Both the position numbers and the translations under genes were made by a program. From Olivibacter jilunii (GTDB lineage: Bacteria > Bacteroidota > Bacteroidia > Sphingobacteriales > Sphingobacteriaceae), in contig NZ_LR027849.1 in assembly GCF_900607235.1 (NCBI RefSeq), positions 186,001 to 250,000 on the forward strand: a DNA stretch of 64,000 bases, read 5' to 3'. The notes under the pieces are model-generated. The model was not told the DNA's origin and searched no databases. It saw nothing but the letters and a program-made list of their open reading frames with translations. Shown here piece after piece: positions 45,867 through 53,805 of this stretch (the first letter of the stretch is position 1; every line of letters starts with the position of its first letter).

Positions 45867-46730
45867 ATGTTAACACATTGCAAATTTATTTTCATACCGA
45901 CAATATCTTTAATGCTCCTTCTGCTATCATGTAATCAAAATCCACAGACTCACGTAGCTGAGAACGATCATGGTCAAACCGTAGCTAATACATCTTTTGA
46001 TGAATCTTCTTTGATCAAGGTGGGGGAGGGGGCGTCGGTTGACGGCGATCTTTCAGCTACGCTTTATGCTAGCGATTCATTATACGATACCTATCAATCC
46101 TTTTTTATAAAACTCAACGATGCGAAAGGCCGGCCAATAGAGAAGGCGCGCTTACAAATTCTGCCTGAAATGAAAATGGGGATGATGGCTCATGGAGCAC
46201 CGGTAATACAACCAAATGAGGAAACAGAAAATGGTTTTTTTAAGGGGGCAGTGGTGTTTATTATGCCCTCATCATCAGAAAGTGGCCATCGCTGGACGCT
46301 TAGCTTGTTGGTCGACCAGCCCGATGCTAATCAAAATCGAGTGAGCATTCCGGTGGAGGTAAAACATTTGAAAAAGCCACGCACCATTGCTTTCGACGGT
46401 GGGGCGGATGGACGTTTCTTTTTGTCGTGGTTGAACAGCGACTCGGTGAAAGTTGGGAAGCAACCGGCGCATTTTATCCTTCATCGTATTAGTAAAAATG
46501 AATATCCGGCTGTTTTTGATGGTTATGAAATCCAACTGAAAACACATATGCCGGATATGGGCCATGGTTCCGAAGGCAATCAAGATGCCAAAGCTACGGG
46601 TAATGGCTATTATAAGGGAGAAATAAATCTTGGCATGCCTGGTTTGTGGGAGGTGCAGGCAAGTCTATTGAAAGACGGAAAGGTTGTATCAACAGAGCCC
46701 ATTGTGTTTAAGGTGAACATTAGCGAATAG
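45867..46730 (+). CDS. YtkA-like Met/His-rich lipoprotein, two domains
   Basis: 287 residues with a lipobox (LLLSC). Two similar beta-sandwich domains are visible. Each has a Met/His cluster (EMKMGMMAHGAP at about 107, HMPDMGHGSEGN at about 228) followed by NG(F/Y)(F/Y)KG and a MP-containing strand. This is the YtkA/FixH-like pattern (PF13115), and the clusters suggest copper(I) binding outside the cytoplasm. Its stop is followed directly by the SCO gene, so they are co-translated. The copper role is inferred from motif and context. Confidence 0.72.
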   Translation: MLTHCKFIFIPTISLMLLLLSCNQNPQTHVAENDHGQTVANTSFDESSLIKVGEGASVDGDLSATLYASDSLYDTYQSFFIKLNDAKGRPIEKARLQILPEMKMGMMAHGAPVIQPNEETENGFFKGAVVFIMPSSSESGHRWTLSLLVDQPDANQNRVSIPVEVKHLKKPRTIAFDGGADGRFFLSWLNSDSVKVGKQPAHFILHRISKNEYPAVFDGYEIQLKTHMPDMGHGSEGNQDAKATGNGYYKGEINLGMPGLWEVQASLLKDGKVVSTEPIVFKVNISE

Positions 46731-46736
46731 TTGTTT

Positions 46737-47369
46737 ATGAAGAATCTATTATATGTAGCAGGGTTTCTCACCCTGTTCTTTTTGGGAGCTTGTAAGGATG
46801 AAAAGTTACCTTACTACGGTGATGCTGCTCATCGAATTGCCGATTTCCGTTTCCGCAACCAGGATAGCGTGTGGATCAGTAATGATAGTTTTGCAGACAA
46901 GATCTATGTGGCCGATTTCTTCTTTACAACTTGCCCAACCATTTGTCCCATTATGTCGAAGAACTTGCAACGAGTAGCCACTCATTTTAAGGGAAACCCC
47001 TCAATAGCGATCCTTTCGCATAGTATCGATCCAAAGCATGATAGTATTCCCGTGCTTAAAAAGTATGCGGAGAAGCTTGGTGCGGACACCTCCCTATGGC
47101 ATTTTGTGGGCGGACCGGCAGAACAGGTATATACGCTGGCCGAGAAATCTTACTTCGCTGCAGCCGCAGAAGAAGAAGAGGCCCCGGGAGGATATATCCA
47201 CAGTGGCAGTTTTGCCTTGGTGGATCGAGATCGACGAATACGGGGAATTTACGACGGAACCGTTGATGAACAAGTATCAAAATTGATTGATGACATGGAG
47301 ATACTTCTAAAGGAAAACAATGGACTGACGAAAGAACTTAAAAACAAAAACAATGATCACACGAAATAA
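46737..47369 (+). CDS. SCO1/SenC-family copper chaperone, lipoprotein
   Basis: 210 residues from the ATG at 46737 (a TTG at 46731 is also in frame). Lipobox LGAC. The thioredoxin-like fold carries CPTIC (Cys66, Cys70) and the distal histidine in YIHSGSF (His155), the full SCO copper ligand set. SCO proteins deliver copper to the CuA site of cytochrome oxidase or act as thiol reductases. An Ala/Glu-rich insert precedes the histidine. Its end overlaps the cytochrome c gene by 17 bases. Confidence 0.9.
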   Translation: MKNLLYVAGFLTLFFLGACKDEKLPYYGDAAHRIADFRFRNQDSVWISNDSFADKIYVADFFFTTCPTICPIMSKNLQRVATHFKGNPSIAILSHSIDPKHDSIPVLKKYAEKLGADTSLWHFVGGPAEQVYTLAEKSYFAAAAEEEEAPGGYIHSGSFALVDRDRRIRGIYDGTVDEQVSKLIDDMEILLKENNGLTKELKNKNNDHTK

Positions 47370-47853
47370 ATGGATGGCTATCGTGCCATCCTTAATTGCG
47401 CAACTGTTCCTATTAGCCTGTGGTGGAACGGATCAGAACGCCGGAAGTGAAAGTGATAATAGGAGTAAAGCGATAACATCGGCAGTACAGCACGCAGAGA
47501 AGAAAACAGAAGTGTCACCTGCAGATTTAACCAATAAAGGTGTGGGCCCAATAAAGGCGTTCAAACCCGGCAGCATAAATGCCCAGCTGGTGAATGAAGG
47601 GTCGGAGCTCTTCACGGTTAAATGTGCCATGTGCCATAAAATGGACAGAAAGATCGTAGGGCCGCCGCTGAAAGGAGTCACAAGTAGGCATAGCCCCGAA
47701 TGGGTGTTGAACATGTTGCTTGCACCGGATAAGATGATTGCCGAAGATCCGGCGGCGAAGGCTTTGTACGAGCATTATCAAACACCCATGATTAATCAGC
47801 AATTGACGGAGGAAGAAGCAAAAGCTATCTATGACTACCTAAGGAAAAATTAA
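47353..47853 (+). CDS. Monohaem cytochrome c lipoprotein
   Basis: 166 residues, lipobox LLACG. One haem-binding motif CAMCH (Cys91, Cys94, His95) and a class I-type fold follow (VGPPLKGV, then TPMINQQLTEEEAKAIYDYL, with Met as likely sixth ligand). A linker of about 60 low-complexity residues separates the lipid anchor from the haem domain. It should carry electrons in the periplasm. Overlap with the SCO gene and the next gene 10 bases on indicate one operon. Confidence 0.9.
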   Translation: MITRNKWMAIVPSLIAQLFLLACGGTDQNAGSESDNRSKAITSAVQHAEKKTEVSPADLTNKGVGPIKAFKPGSINAQLVNEGSELFTVKCAMCHKMDRKIVGPPLKGVTSRHSPEWVLNMLLAPDKMIAEDPAAKALYEHYQTPMINQQLTEEEAKAIYDYLRKN

Positions 47854-47863
47854 CAGTAATAAG

Positions 47864-48571
47864 ATGTTAACACGCAGAAAATTTATAAAAAACACAGGTA
47901 AAGGGCTCGTAGGGACGATGCTAGCGGGTTCTTTACTCGACGTTGAAGAGGCATCAGCACTTGAAAACGAAGCACAGAAACGCTTATCTTTTACACAAGA
48001 TAGGTTGATGTATACTTATAAGGATTTAGCACCATACATCGATGCTTTGACGATGGAAATCCACTATACAAAACATCATACGGCCTATATTAAATCAGTC
48101 AATGAAGCAATAATTGCCGAAAATGTTATGGAGCAGACAGCCCATGACTTGTTTAAGGATGTAGCAAGCTATTCGGACAAGCTCCGAAATAATGCAGGAG
48201 GTGCTTGGAATCATAATTTCTTTTGGGAAAGCATGACGCCAAAGGTAGGAACACCTCCAAGCAAATTGGCCGATATGATTCAAGCTACATTTGGTTCTTG
48301 TGAACAATTTAAGGAGCAGTTTGCACAGGCTGCTGTTACCCATTTCGGCTCGGGTTGGACCTGGTTGGTCGATCATAAGGGAAAAATGGAAATTATTTCA
48401 ACCTCCAATCAGGATAATCCATTGATGGGACCCGCTCAAAAGACTCCCTTGCTGGGGTTGGATGTGTGGAAACACGCCTATTATTAAAAATATCAGAACC
48501 GCCGATCTGAATATGTACAGAATTGGTGGAATGTGGTACATTGGGATAAAGTAGCCGAAAGGTTGATTTAA
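47864..48571 (+). pseudogene. Tat-exported Fe/Mn superoxide dismutase, interrupted by an in-frame TAA
   Basis: The gene encodes a twin-arginine leader (RRKFIKNTGKG) and an Fe/Mn superoxide dismutase with all four metal ligands: His67 (EIHYTKHH), His118 (NHNFFW), Asp200 and His204 (DVWKHAYY). Reading stops at TAA 48485-48487 after residue 207. The same frame continues for 27 codons with the normal family C-terminus (KYQNRRSEYV, NVVHWD), ending at TAA 48569-48571 inside the terminator. In E. coli MnSOD the codon at the stop position is Leu (HAYYLKFQNRR), so a TTA-to-TAA change explains it. The product is either truncated, readthrough-dependent, lost, or the stop is a sequencing error. It detoxifies superoxide when intact. 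Confidence 0.85.
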
Positions 48572-48610
48572 TATAGAAAGGGATGCCAAAGCATCCCTTT
48601 CTATATTAAA
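48567..48610. terminator. Bidirectional terminator, perfect 20-bp stem
   Basis: TTTAATATAGAAAGGGATGC (48567-48586) and its exact complement (48591-48610) flank the loop CAAA. It contains the ancestral stop codon of the superoxide dismutase gene on one side and the stop of mgtE on the other, so it serves both convergent units. Confidence 0.85.
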
Positions 48611-49921
48611 GTAATTTGCCTGAAAGAAAAAGGGCCGCTACAGAAAAGTAGATGATTAGACCGGTTACGTCAACGAGTGTAGCCACAAAAGGAGCAGAGG
48701 CCGTAGCGGGGTCCATGCCTATTCTTCTTAAAACAAAAGGAATCAGTGATCCCGATAAAGAACCCCAAAGTACAATGAAAACGAGTGATATGGAAACACT
48801 TAAGGCTACCCAGATCCAATAAGTACCATAGTTGTAGATACCGGTTTGTTGCCAAATAAAAATCCGCAAAAATCCAATGGTGCCGAGGATGATACCTAGA
48901 GATAAACCCGATAGCATTTCCTTTCGCATGACATACCACCAATCTTTTAGTTTTAGTTCACCCAAAGCCATAGCTCGTATAATGAGCGATGCAGCTTGTG
49001 ATCCCGAATTTCCCCCACTGGATATAATGAGCGGAACGAATAAAGCCAATACAACTGCTTTTTCAATTTCGGAATCAAAAAAACTCATAGCAGAAGCCGT
49101 AAACATTTCACCTATAAAAAGGATGATAAGCCAGCCTGCTCTCTTTTTTACCAAGTCGACGAGCGACGTCTGGGTATAGGATAAATCCAGTTCTTCAACA
49201 CCCCCGAATTTCTGAATATCTTCGGTATCCAATTCTTTCATTTTATCCAAAATATCATCGGAAGTAACATCCCGACTAACACACCTTTTTCAGTGGTAAT
49301 GGGTAGCGCCGCGCGATCGTACTTCTCGAAAATGTCCAAGGCAGTTTCAATGGAGGTGGTTGTAGTGATAGCGATAAAGCTCTCATCCATCAATTTTCGA
49401 AGCATATCGTCGGGCTCGGCCATCAATAACTGACCAATGCGAAGATCATCAATCAATTTGTTATCCTTGTCGACTATGTATATATGATTGAGCGTTTCTG
49501 CCTTTTTTCCAAATTTCTTGATATGCGTAAAAACTTGCTGTACAGTCCACTCGGCTCTCGCTTGCACGTAGTTGGGTGTCATCAACCGCGCAATACAATC
49601 TGCCGGATATCCGATTAAATTTAACGCAACCTCTTTTTCCTCATCATTCAATAAGTTAATGCTTCGCTTAATAAGATCGTCAGGAAAGCTCTCAAATAGC
49701 GATGTACGATCGTCTGGTTCTAAATTGTTCAATACCTCAGCTACTTCTTTATCTCCCAGACTTTTAATAATCTCTTTTTGTAGATCAATTGTCAGATACG
49801 AAAATACAGCTGTCTTTTGTTCGCCAGCTAATTTGAGAAAGGCAATGTTTCGCTCTTTGCTGTCAAATAAAGTGATTTGCTCAGCAATGTCTGCAGGGTG
49901 AATTTCTTGAAAAGTGTTCAT
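48606..49921 (-). pseudogene. mgtE: Magnesium transporter MgtE, frameshifted
   Basis: Two minus-strand frames together encode one MgtE. The N-terminal frame (start 49921) holds the MgtE_N helical domain (IHPADIAEQI) and two CBS domains, then shifts at about 49268, giving [15 protein letters not shown] and a stop. The second frame supplies the expected [23 protein letters not shown], five membrane helices, the [14 protein letters not shown] signature and [20 protein letters not shown]. Loss of a single base after GGGAT accounts for the break. Intact MgtE is a cytoplasm-gated Mg2+ channel. The split halves could be expressed separately, but loss of function or a sequencing error is more likely. 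Confidence 0.88.
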
Positions 49922-49951
49922 TTCTTGATGATTTACAGATAAACAATGCAA

Positions 49952-50513
49952 TGTTGAAAGCAGGAACCATTAAGCGTTATCAACGCTTTACTTGATAACT
50001 CGTTCAAAAAGAAATGCGAAGGTTGATGGAAAGTTTGTTTGTCATCGCTCCTTTCGCTTATGCAGCTCATTAATTACCACACAGCTGAAAGAAGCAGCAG
50101 GTTTAATGAGCGCGTTCTCCTGTTATGTAACTGGGTCCCGTATCCATTTTTTGTTTTATTTTTTTTTATGTCGACAAAGATAGCATTATTTATGTCGAGA
50201 GAACTTAAAGATATATTGGAAAGTGATTAGAAATTTATTAGAATGTTGGATGACAGAGGCTAGGAAGAACAGGTAAGGATGCTTCTCGACTATCACAATT
50301 TAGCACAGATTGAGGCAACCTAAAAAGTGTATAAAAAACAATTCGAAGCGAGGAAATGAACTTTCGTGTAACAACAAGGCATTTCTGTGTAAAAAATTTT
50401 ATTTTGCATAAATCATACAGTTTATTTGTGAAAAAATGAGTGATGATCGAGGCAGTTGTTCTCGGTGAGCGCGTACAAATATTGTTAGGTTTGCAAATAT
50501 TAAAAACCGGATT
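49952..50513. other. 562-bp intergenic region
   Basis: No supported gene. It holds a 7-bp inverted repeat AAGCGTT-ATC-AACGCTT (49972-49988), 51 bases upstream of the mgtE start, which might be regulatory. The remainder is AT-rich. No riboswitch-like structure was recognised. Confidence 0.4.
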
Positions 50514-50786
50514 ATGTATACAGTAGGATTTATTAGAAGATGTTATCCTGACGTCCTGATCAACCCAGTATCTTGCAGGAGCTTCGCGGAACTTTTAACA
50601 TGGTTCAATCAATACGTGAACGACGAAGGACACTATATGCATAAAGACTATGTAATCGATACCTTTGCCGATACATTGGAACAGGAAAATGCCATTACTA
50701 TTAACCTGGATAACGGTATTGCGCTTGTGTTCGCTATTGCGGATCGCTTCGAGAAAAATGTTCATAAGCATGTGCATTTTAATTGA
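50514..50786 (+). CDS. Small hypothetical protein
   Basis: 90 residues, MYTVGFIRRCYPDVLINPVSCR. No family recognised, no signal peptide or membrane helix. The composition is protein-like with an alpha/beta pattern, and the acidic NDEGHYMHKDYVIDTFADTLEQEN centre suggests a folded domain. It stands alone between mgtE and the BNR gene. Not supported by a terminator or a clear promoter. Confidence 0.45.
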   Translation: MYTVGFIRRCYPDVLINPVSCRSFAELLTWFNQYVNDEGHYMHKDYVIDTFADTLEQENAITINLDNGIALVFAIADRFEKNVHKHVHFN

Positions 50787-50909
50787 CGGATGCTTGCTAC
50801 AGAAAACCGATTAACAGTTACTTTTTAGCATTTGGACGTTATTTGGACTTTGTTAGTTACTTGCTTATAAAACGATAAGTATTAACTTAGCCTTTCTAAC
50901 AATTTCAAT

Positions 50910-51941
50910 ATGTTAAAAAAGCTGTCTTTGTTGTCTGCTCTTCTATTTTTTCCTTTCTTAGCTCTTTACGCCCAGAAGAGGTTGAAAATTATTAAACAAG
51001 AACTGGTGTTTACCAATCCTCCTTTTAAGGAATGTCATGCATCTACACTTTTGGAAGTAAAGCCGGGTATCTTATTGGCGGCTTGTTTTGGAGGTTCGCA
51101 AGAAGGGAAGGAAGATGTGAGCATTTGGCTATGCAAAATAAACAGCGAAAAGATTTCAACGGCCCAAATAATAGCTGATGGTGTCATAAATGATACCTTA
51201 CGTTATCCAACCTGGAATCCCGTTTTATTTAAATCACAAGCGGGGAAAACCTTTCTGTTTTATAAGGTTGGACCCAATCCGAGAGCATGGTGGGGAATGG
51301 TAAAAACATCAACCGATGACGGGCTAAACTGGTCATCCCCGCAGAAACTTCCCGATGGAATCCTAGGCCCGATCAAAAATAAGCCGATTCAGTTAGCTAA
51401 TGGCTATATCTTATCGCCCTCTAGTGTAGAAGTTACCGAAAATAAATGGAGAGCTCATATTGAACTATCAAAGGATGACGGTGAAAGCTGGCAATATATA
51501 CCCATAGATACTGCCTCCGAGTATAATGTAATTCAACCAAGTATTTTAACTTACAAGAATCAACGATTACAAGTACTTTGTCGAAGCAAAGAAGGATCAG
51601 TAATCCAATCTTGGTCTGAAGATGGAGGACTACACTGGGGTTCGCTGAATAAAACCGCCCTTTTAAATCCAAATTCCGGAACGGACGCCGTTACCTTGCG
51701 CGACGGACGCCAACTGATCGTATACAATCCGGATGTACCTGGAAAGGAGTGGTTCAACAATAGAGGAAAACTGCGCATTGCCTGCTCGATGGACGGCCAA
51801 AAGTGGAATGATGTTGCTGTATTGGAAGATGGTACGAATGAAGAATATAGCTACCCTGCGATTATACAAACGAGTGACGGCCTGATTCATGTCTTGTATA
51901 CCTATGATCGGAAAAATATAAAGCACGTGGTTTTGCAGTAA
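50910..51941 (+). CDS. Secreted BNR-repeat (sialidase-fold) protein
   Basis: 343 residues with a signal peptide ending ALYAQ. Aspartate-box repeats are visible: STDDGLNWSSP, SKDDGESWQY and SEDGGLHWGS, spaced as in a six-bladed propeller of the BNR_2 group (PF13088). These include exo-alpha-sialidases and other exo-glycosidases of uncertain specificity. A clear sialidase arginine triad cannot be asserted from sequence alone. It lies just upstream of PUL3's sigma gene but has its own start region, so it may be part of the same locus. Confidence 0.78.
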   Translation: MLKKLSLLSALLFFPFLALYAQKRLKIIKQELVFTNPPFKECHASTLLEVKPGILLAACFGGSQEGKEDVSIWLCKINSEKISTAQIIADGVINDTLRYPTWNPVLFKSQAGKTFLFYKVGPNPRAWWGMVKTSTDDGLNWSSPQKLPDGILGPIKNKPIQLANGYILSPSSVEVTENKWRAHIELSKDDGESWQYIPIDTASEYNVIQPSILTYKNQRLQVLCRSKEGSVIQSWSEDGGLHWGSLNKTALLNPNSGTDAVTLRDGRQLIVYNPDVPGKEWFNNRGKLRIACSMDGQKWNDVAVLEDGTNEEYSYPAIIQTSDGLIHVLYTYDRKNIKHVVLQ

Positions 51942-51982
51942 TTGGATGCATTCATTCTTATACCCTTAATTTTTTTGTCTTT

Positions 51983-52013
51983 TTTGCATGTATAAAAAAT
52001 AATCGTATGTTTG
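51983..52013 (+). promoter_or_regulatory. Bacteroidota promoter for the PUL3 sigma gene
   Basis: TTTG (51983-51986), exactly 19 bases, then TATGTTTG (52006-52013) matches the phylum consensus at every fixed position. Transcription would begin near 52020, about 43 bases before the ATG at 52063. Confidence 0.75.
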
Positions 52014-52062
52014 ACATTTAATAGTCGTTTACTAACCATTTTCTGTATAAACCTTGGGGACG

Positions 52063-52665
52063 ATGCATACGAATCAATATCATTTCCTTTCCGACAAGGA
52101 GCTGATTGCTATGTTAACCAATAGTGATAAGCATGCTTTCGATACGTTATATCATCGCTACTCAGCTATGCTTTTGCATTATTTGAGTAAATTGTTGATG
52201 GACGAGGAGTTGGTACAGGACTTATTGCAAAATATATTTGTTTCCTTATGGGAACGAAGAAAGCGATTGCCTCCTATAGAGTCTTTAAAAACATACCTTT
52301 TCAACTGTGCTAAATATCAGGCCGTCGACGTCATTCGCAAACAGGTGAAACAACGTTCTTTTGAACAACGCCACGTTTTTCCGAACCAATCGGTTTCACC
52401 AATCGAATTACAATCCGCAAAGGAGTTAGCTGCATTCCTGGAGGCCTGCACGAGGAATATGCCCAAAAAGACAAAAGAGATTTTTGACCTAAGTCGGAAC
52501 GAACAACTCAATCATAAAACAATTGCGGATAGGTTACATATCGCTCCAACAACCGTAAAAAAGCAGATCAATAATGCATTGAGGTACCTGCGCTATAAAC
52601 TGTCTACTACTCCTTTTTGGAATGATATGCTGTTGCTATTTATCATTGTGAATGGCGTGCAATAA
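52063..52665 (+). CDS. ECF RNA polymerase sigma factor (PUL3)
   Basis: 200 residues from the ATG at 52063 (an in-frame TTG at 52054 adds three). Region 2 covers about 20-88 (LLMDEELVQDLLQNIFVSLWERRKRL, SLKTYLFNCAKYQAVDVIRK). Region 4 covers about 130-180 (MPKKTKEIFDLSRNEQLNHKTIADRLHIAPTTVKKQI). It is preceded by a strong housekeeping promoter and followed by its FecR partner after 60 bases. It should switch on PUL3 when released. Confidence 0.93.
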   Translation: MHTNQYHFLSDKELIAMLTNSDKHAFDTLYHRYSAMLLHYLSKLLMDEELVQDLLQNIFVSLWERRKRLPPIESLKTYLFNCAKYQAVDVIRKQVKQRSFEQRHVFPNQSVSPIELQSAKELAAFLEACTRNMPKKTKEIFDLSRNEQLNHKTIADRLHIAPTTVKKQINNALRYLRYKLSTTPFWNDMLLLFIIVNGVQ

Positions 52666-52725
52666 AAAATAAATTTTTTATACTACCTATCGCCTCCTTC
52701 TACGACTTATGTGAAATTAATCTTT

Positions 52726-53658
52726 ATGGATGCACATAAGCTAGCCGATCTGTTAAAGAAGTACCTAAACAATACTGCTTCTGAAGAGGAGCGAACACTT
52801 GTTGATGCATGGCTTAAACAGCGAGAAGCAAATGCATTTTACCAAGGGAAAGATGCCGACTTAACGCGCGCGCAATTCATAAAAGAAAAAATAGATAAAC
52901 AGATTCGCATTAATAAATATAAGCGGACGGCGGCCAGGACCTTAGTGGGTGCTACTTGCATCTGTCTGTTCTCGTTAGGGCTTAATTATTGGACAGAAAA
53001 CACAAAGGAACACTACGACGAGCAGTATGTTGTGCAGGCCTCTAAAAATCAAAAAGTCCGCATCCGAATGACGGATGGTTCTATCATTATGCTAAATGCC
53101 GAAAGCAAGTGTAGTTATTCAAAGAAGTTTGGGGTTAAGGAGAGAAGGGTACAATTGCTAAAAGGCGAAGCTTATTTTGATGTAGCAGCCAATCAGCACC
53201 AGCCTTTTGTAGTGGAAACAAGGCACAGTCGAACCTTGGTTCTCGGTACAGCTTTTAACATCAATATAAAAGAGGCGGCGGATGCTGTAACACTTAGGAA
53301 AGGGAAAGTCGCCGTAACATCGAAGCAGGTAGCGGGGCAGCATAAATCGCTCTATTTAAAACCGAATGAACGGGCCTTGATCGTCAGCAATAAAACACCC
53401 ATGAAGGAACCGGCAGATGCCTTGTCAATAAGTAATTGGAACCGGATTTATTTTGAGGGGCAAACACTTGAAAATGCTGCAAACAAACTGATGCAAGTGT
53501 ATGGAATACAGATCGATATTCACCGTGAAAAGCTACGAAAGGTCAGGTTCTCAGCAAGCTTCAATCTTTCGGACAAACCTACCGATGTCATTTATGAACT
53601 AGCAAAAGCCAACAACTTTAATTATAAATGGGCTAATAATCAAGTAACCCTGTACTAA
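52726..53658 (+). CDS. FecR-family anti-sigma factor (PUL3)
   Basis: 310 residues from the ATG at 52726 (a GTG at 52711 is also in frame). Cytoplasmic part 1-65, one membrane helix (about 68-86, LVGATCICLFSLGLNYW), FecR domain (RMTDGSIIMLNAESKCSYSKKFG, GEAYFDVAANQHQPFVVET, VLGTAFNINIKE) and C-terminal DUF4974-like domain (RIYFEGQTLENAANKLMQVYGIQIDI). It is shorter than the PUL1 and PUL2 homologues because the segment between helix and FecR domain is reduced. Confidence 0.92.
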   Translation: MDAHKLADLLKKYLNNTASEEERTLVDAWLKQREANAFYQGKDADLTRAQFIKEKIDKQIRINKYKRTAARTLVGATCICLFSLGLNYWTENTKEHYDEQYVVQASKNQKVRIRMTDGSIIMLNAESKCSYSKKFGVKERRVQLLKGEAYFDVAANQHQPFVVETRHSRTLVLGTAFNINIKEAADAVTLRKGKVAVTSKQVAGQHKSLYLKPNERALIVSNKTPMKEPADALSISNWNRIYFEGQTLENAANKLMQVYGIQIDIHREKLRKVRFSASFNLSDKPTDVIYELAKANNFNYKWANNQVTLY

Positions 53659-53699
53659 ACATGCATTAATGAGATAAGAAAATGAAATGAAACCAAAAA

Positions 53700-53727
53700 G
53701 GGGAACAGAACACAGTGCTCTGCTCCC
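53700..53727 (+). promoter_or_regulatory. Hairpin between anti-sigma gene and susC (PUL3)
   Basis: GGGA, CAGA and CA pair with TG, TCTG and TCCC through two A-C mismatches, making a long imperfect stem with a tiny loop. It lies 42 bases after the anti-sigma stop and 79 bases before the susC start. Position matches the hairpin in PUL1. Confidence 0.4.
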
Positions 53728-53805
53728 AGCGGCATGGTTTGTAACGCGAATCACTTCATCATGCCCCGTTCAGAAATTATACCAATTAACCGAACATTTA
53801 AAGAT

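Noticed and set aside
49992-50230. Two overlapping 63-residue plus-strand frames
   Set aside because: They share the same DNA in different frames, and composition is unlike protein.
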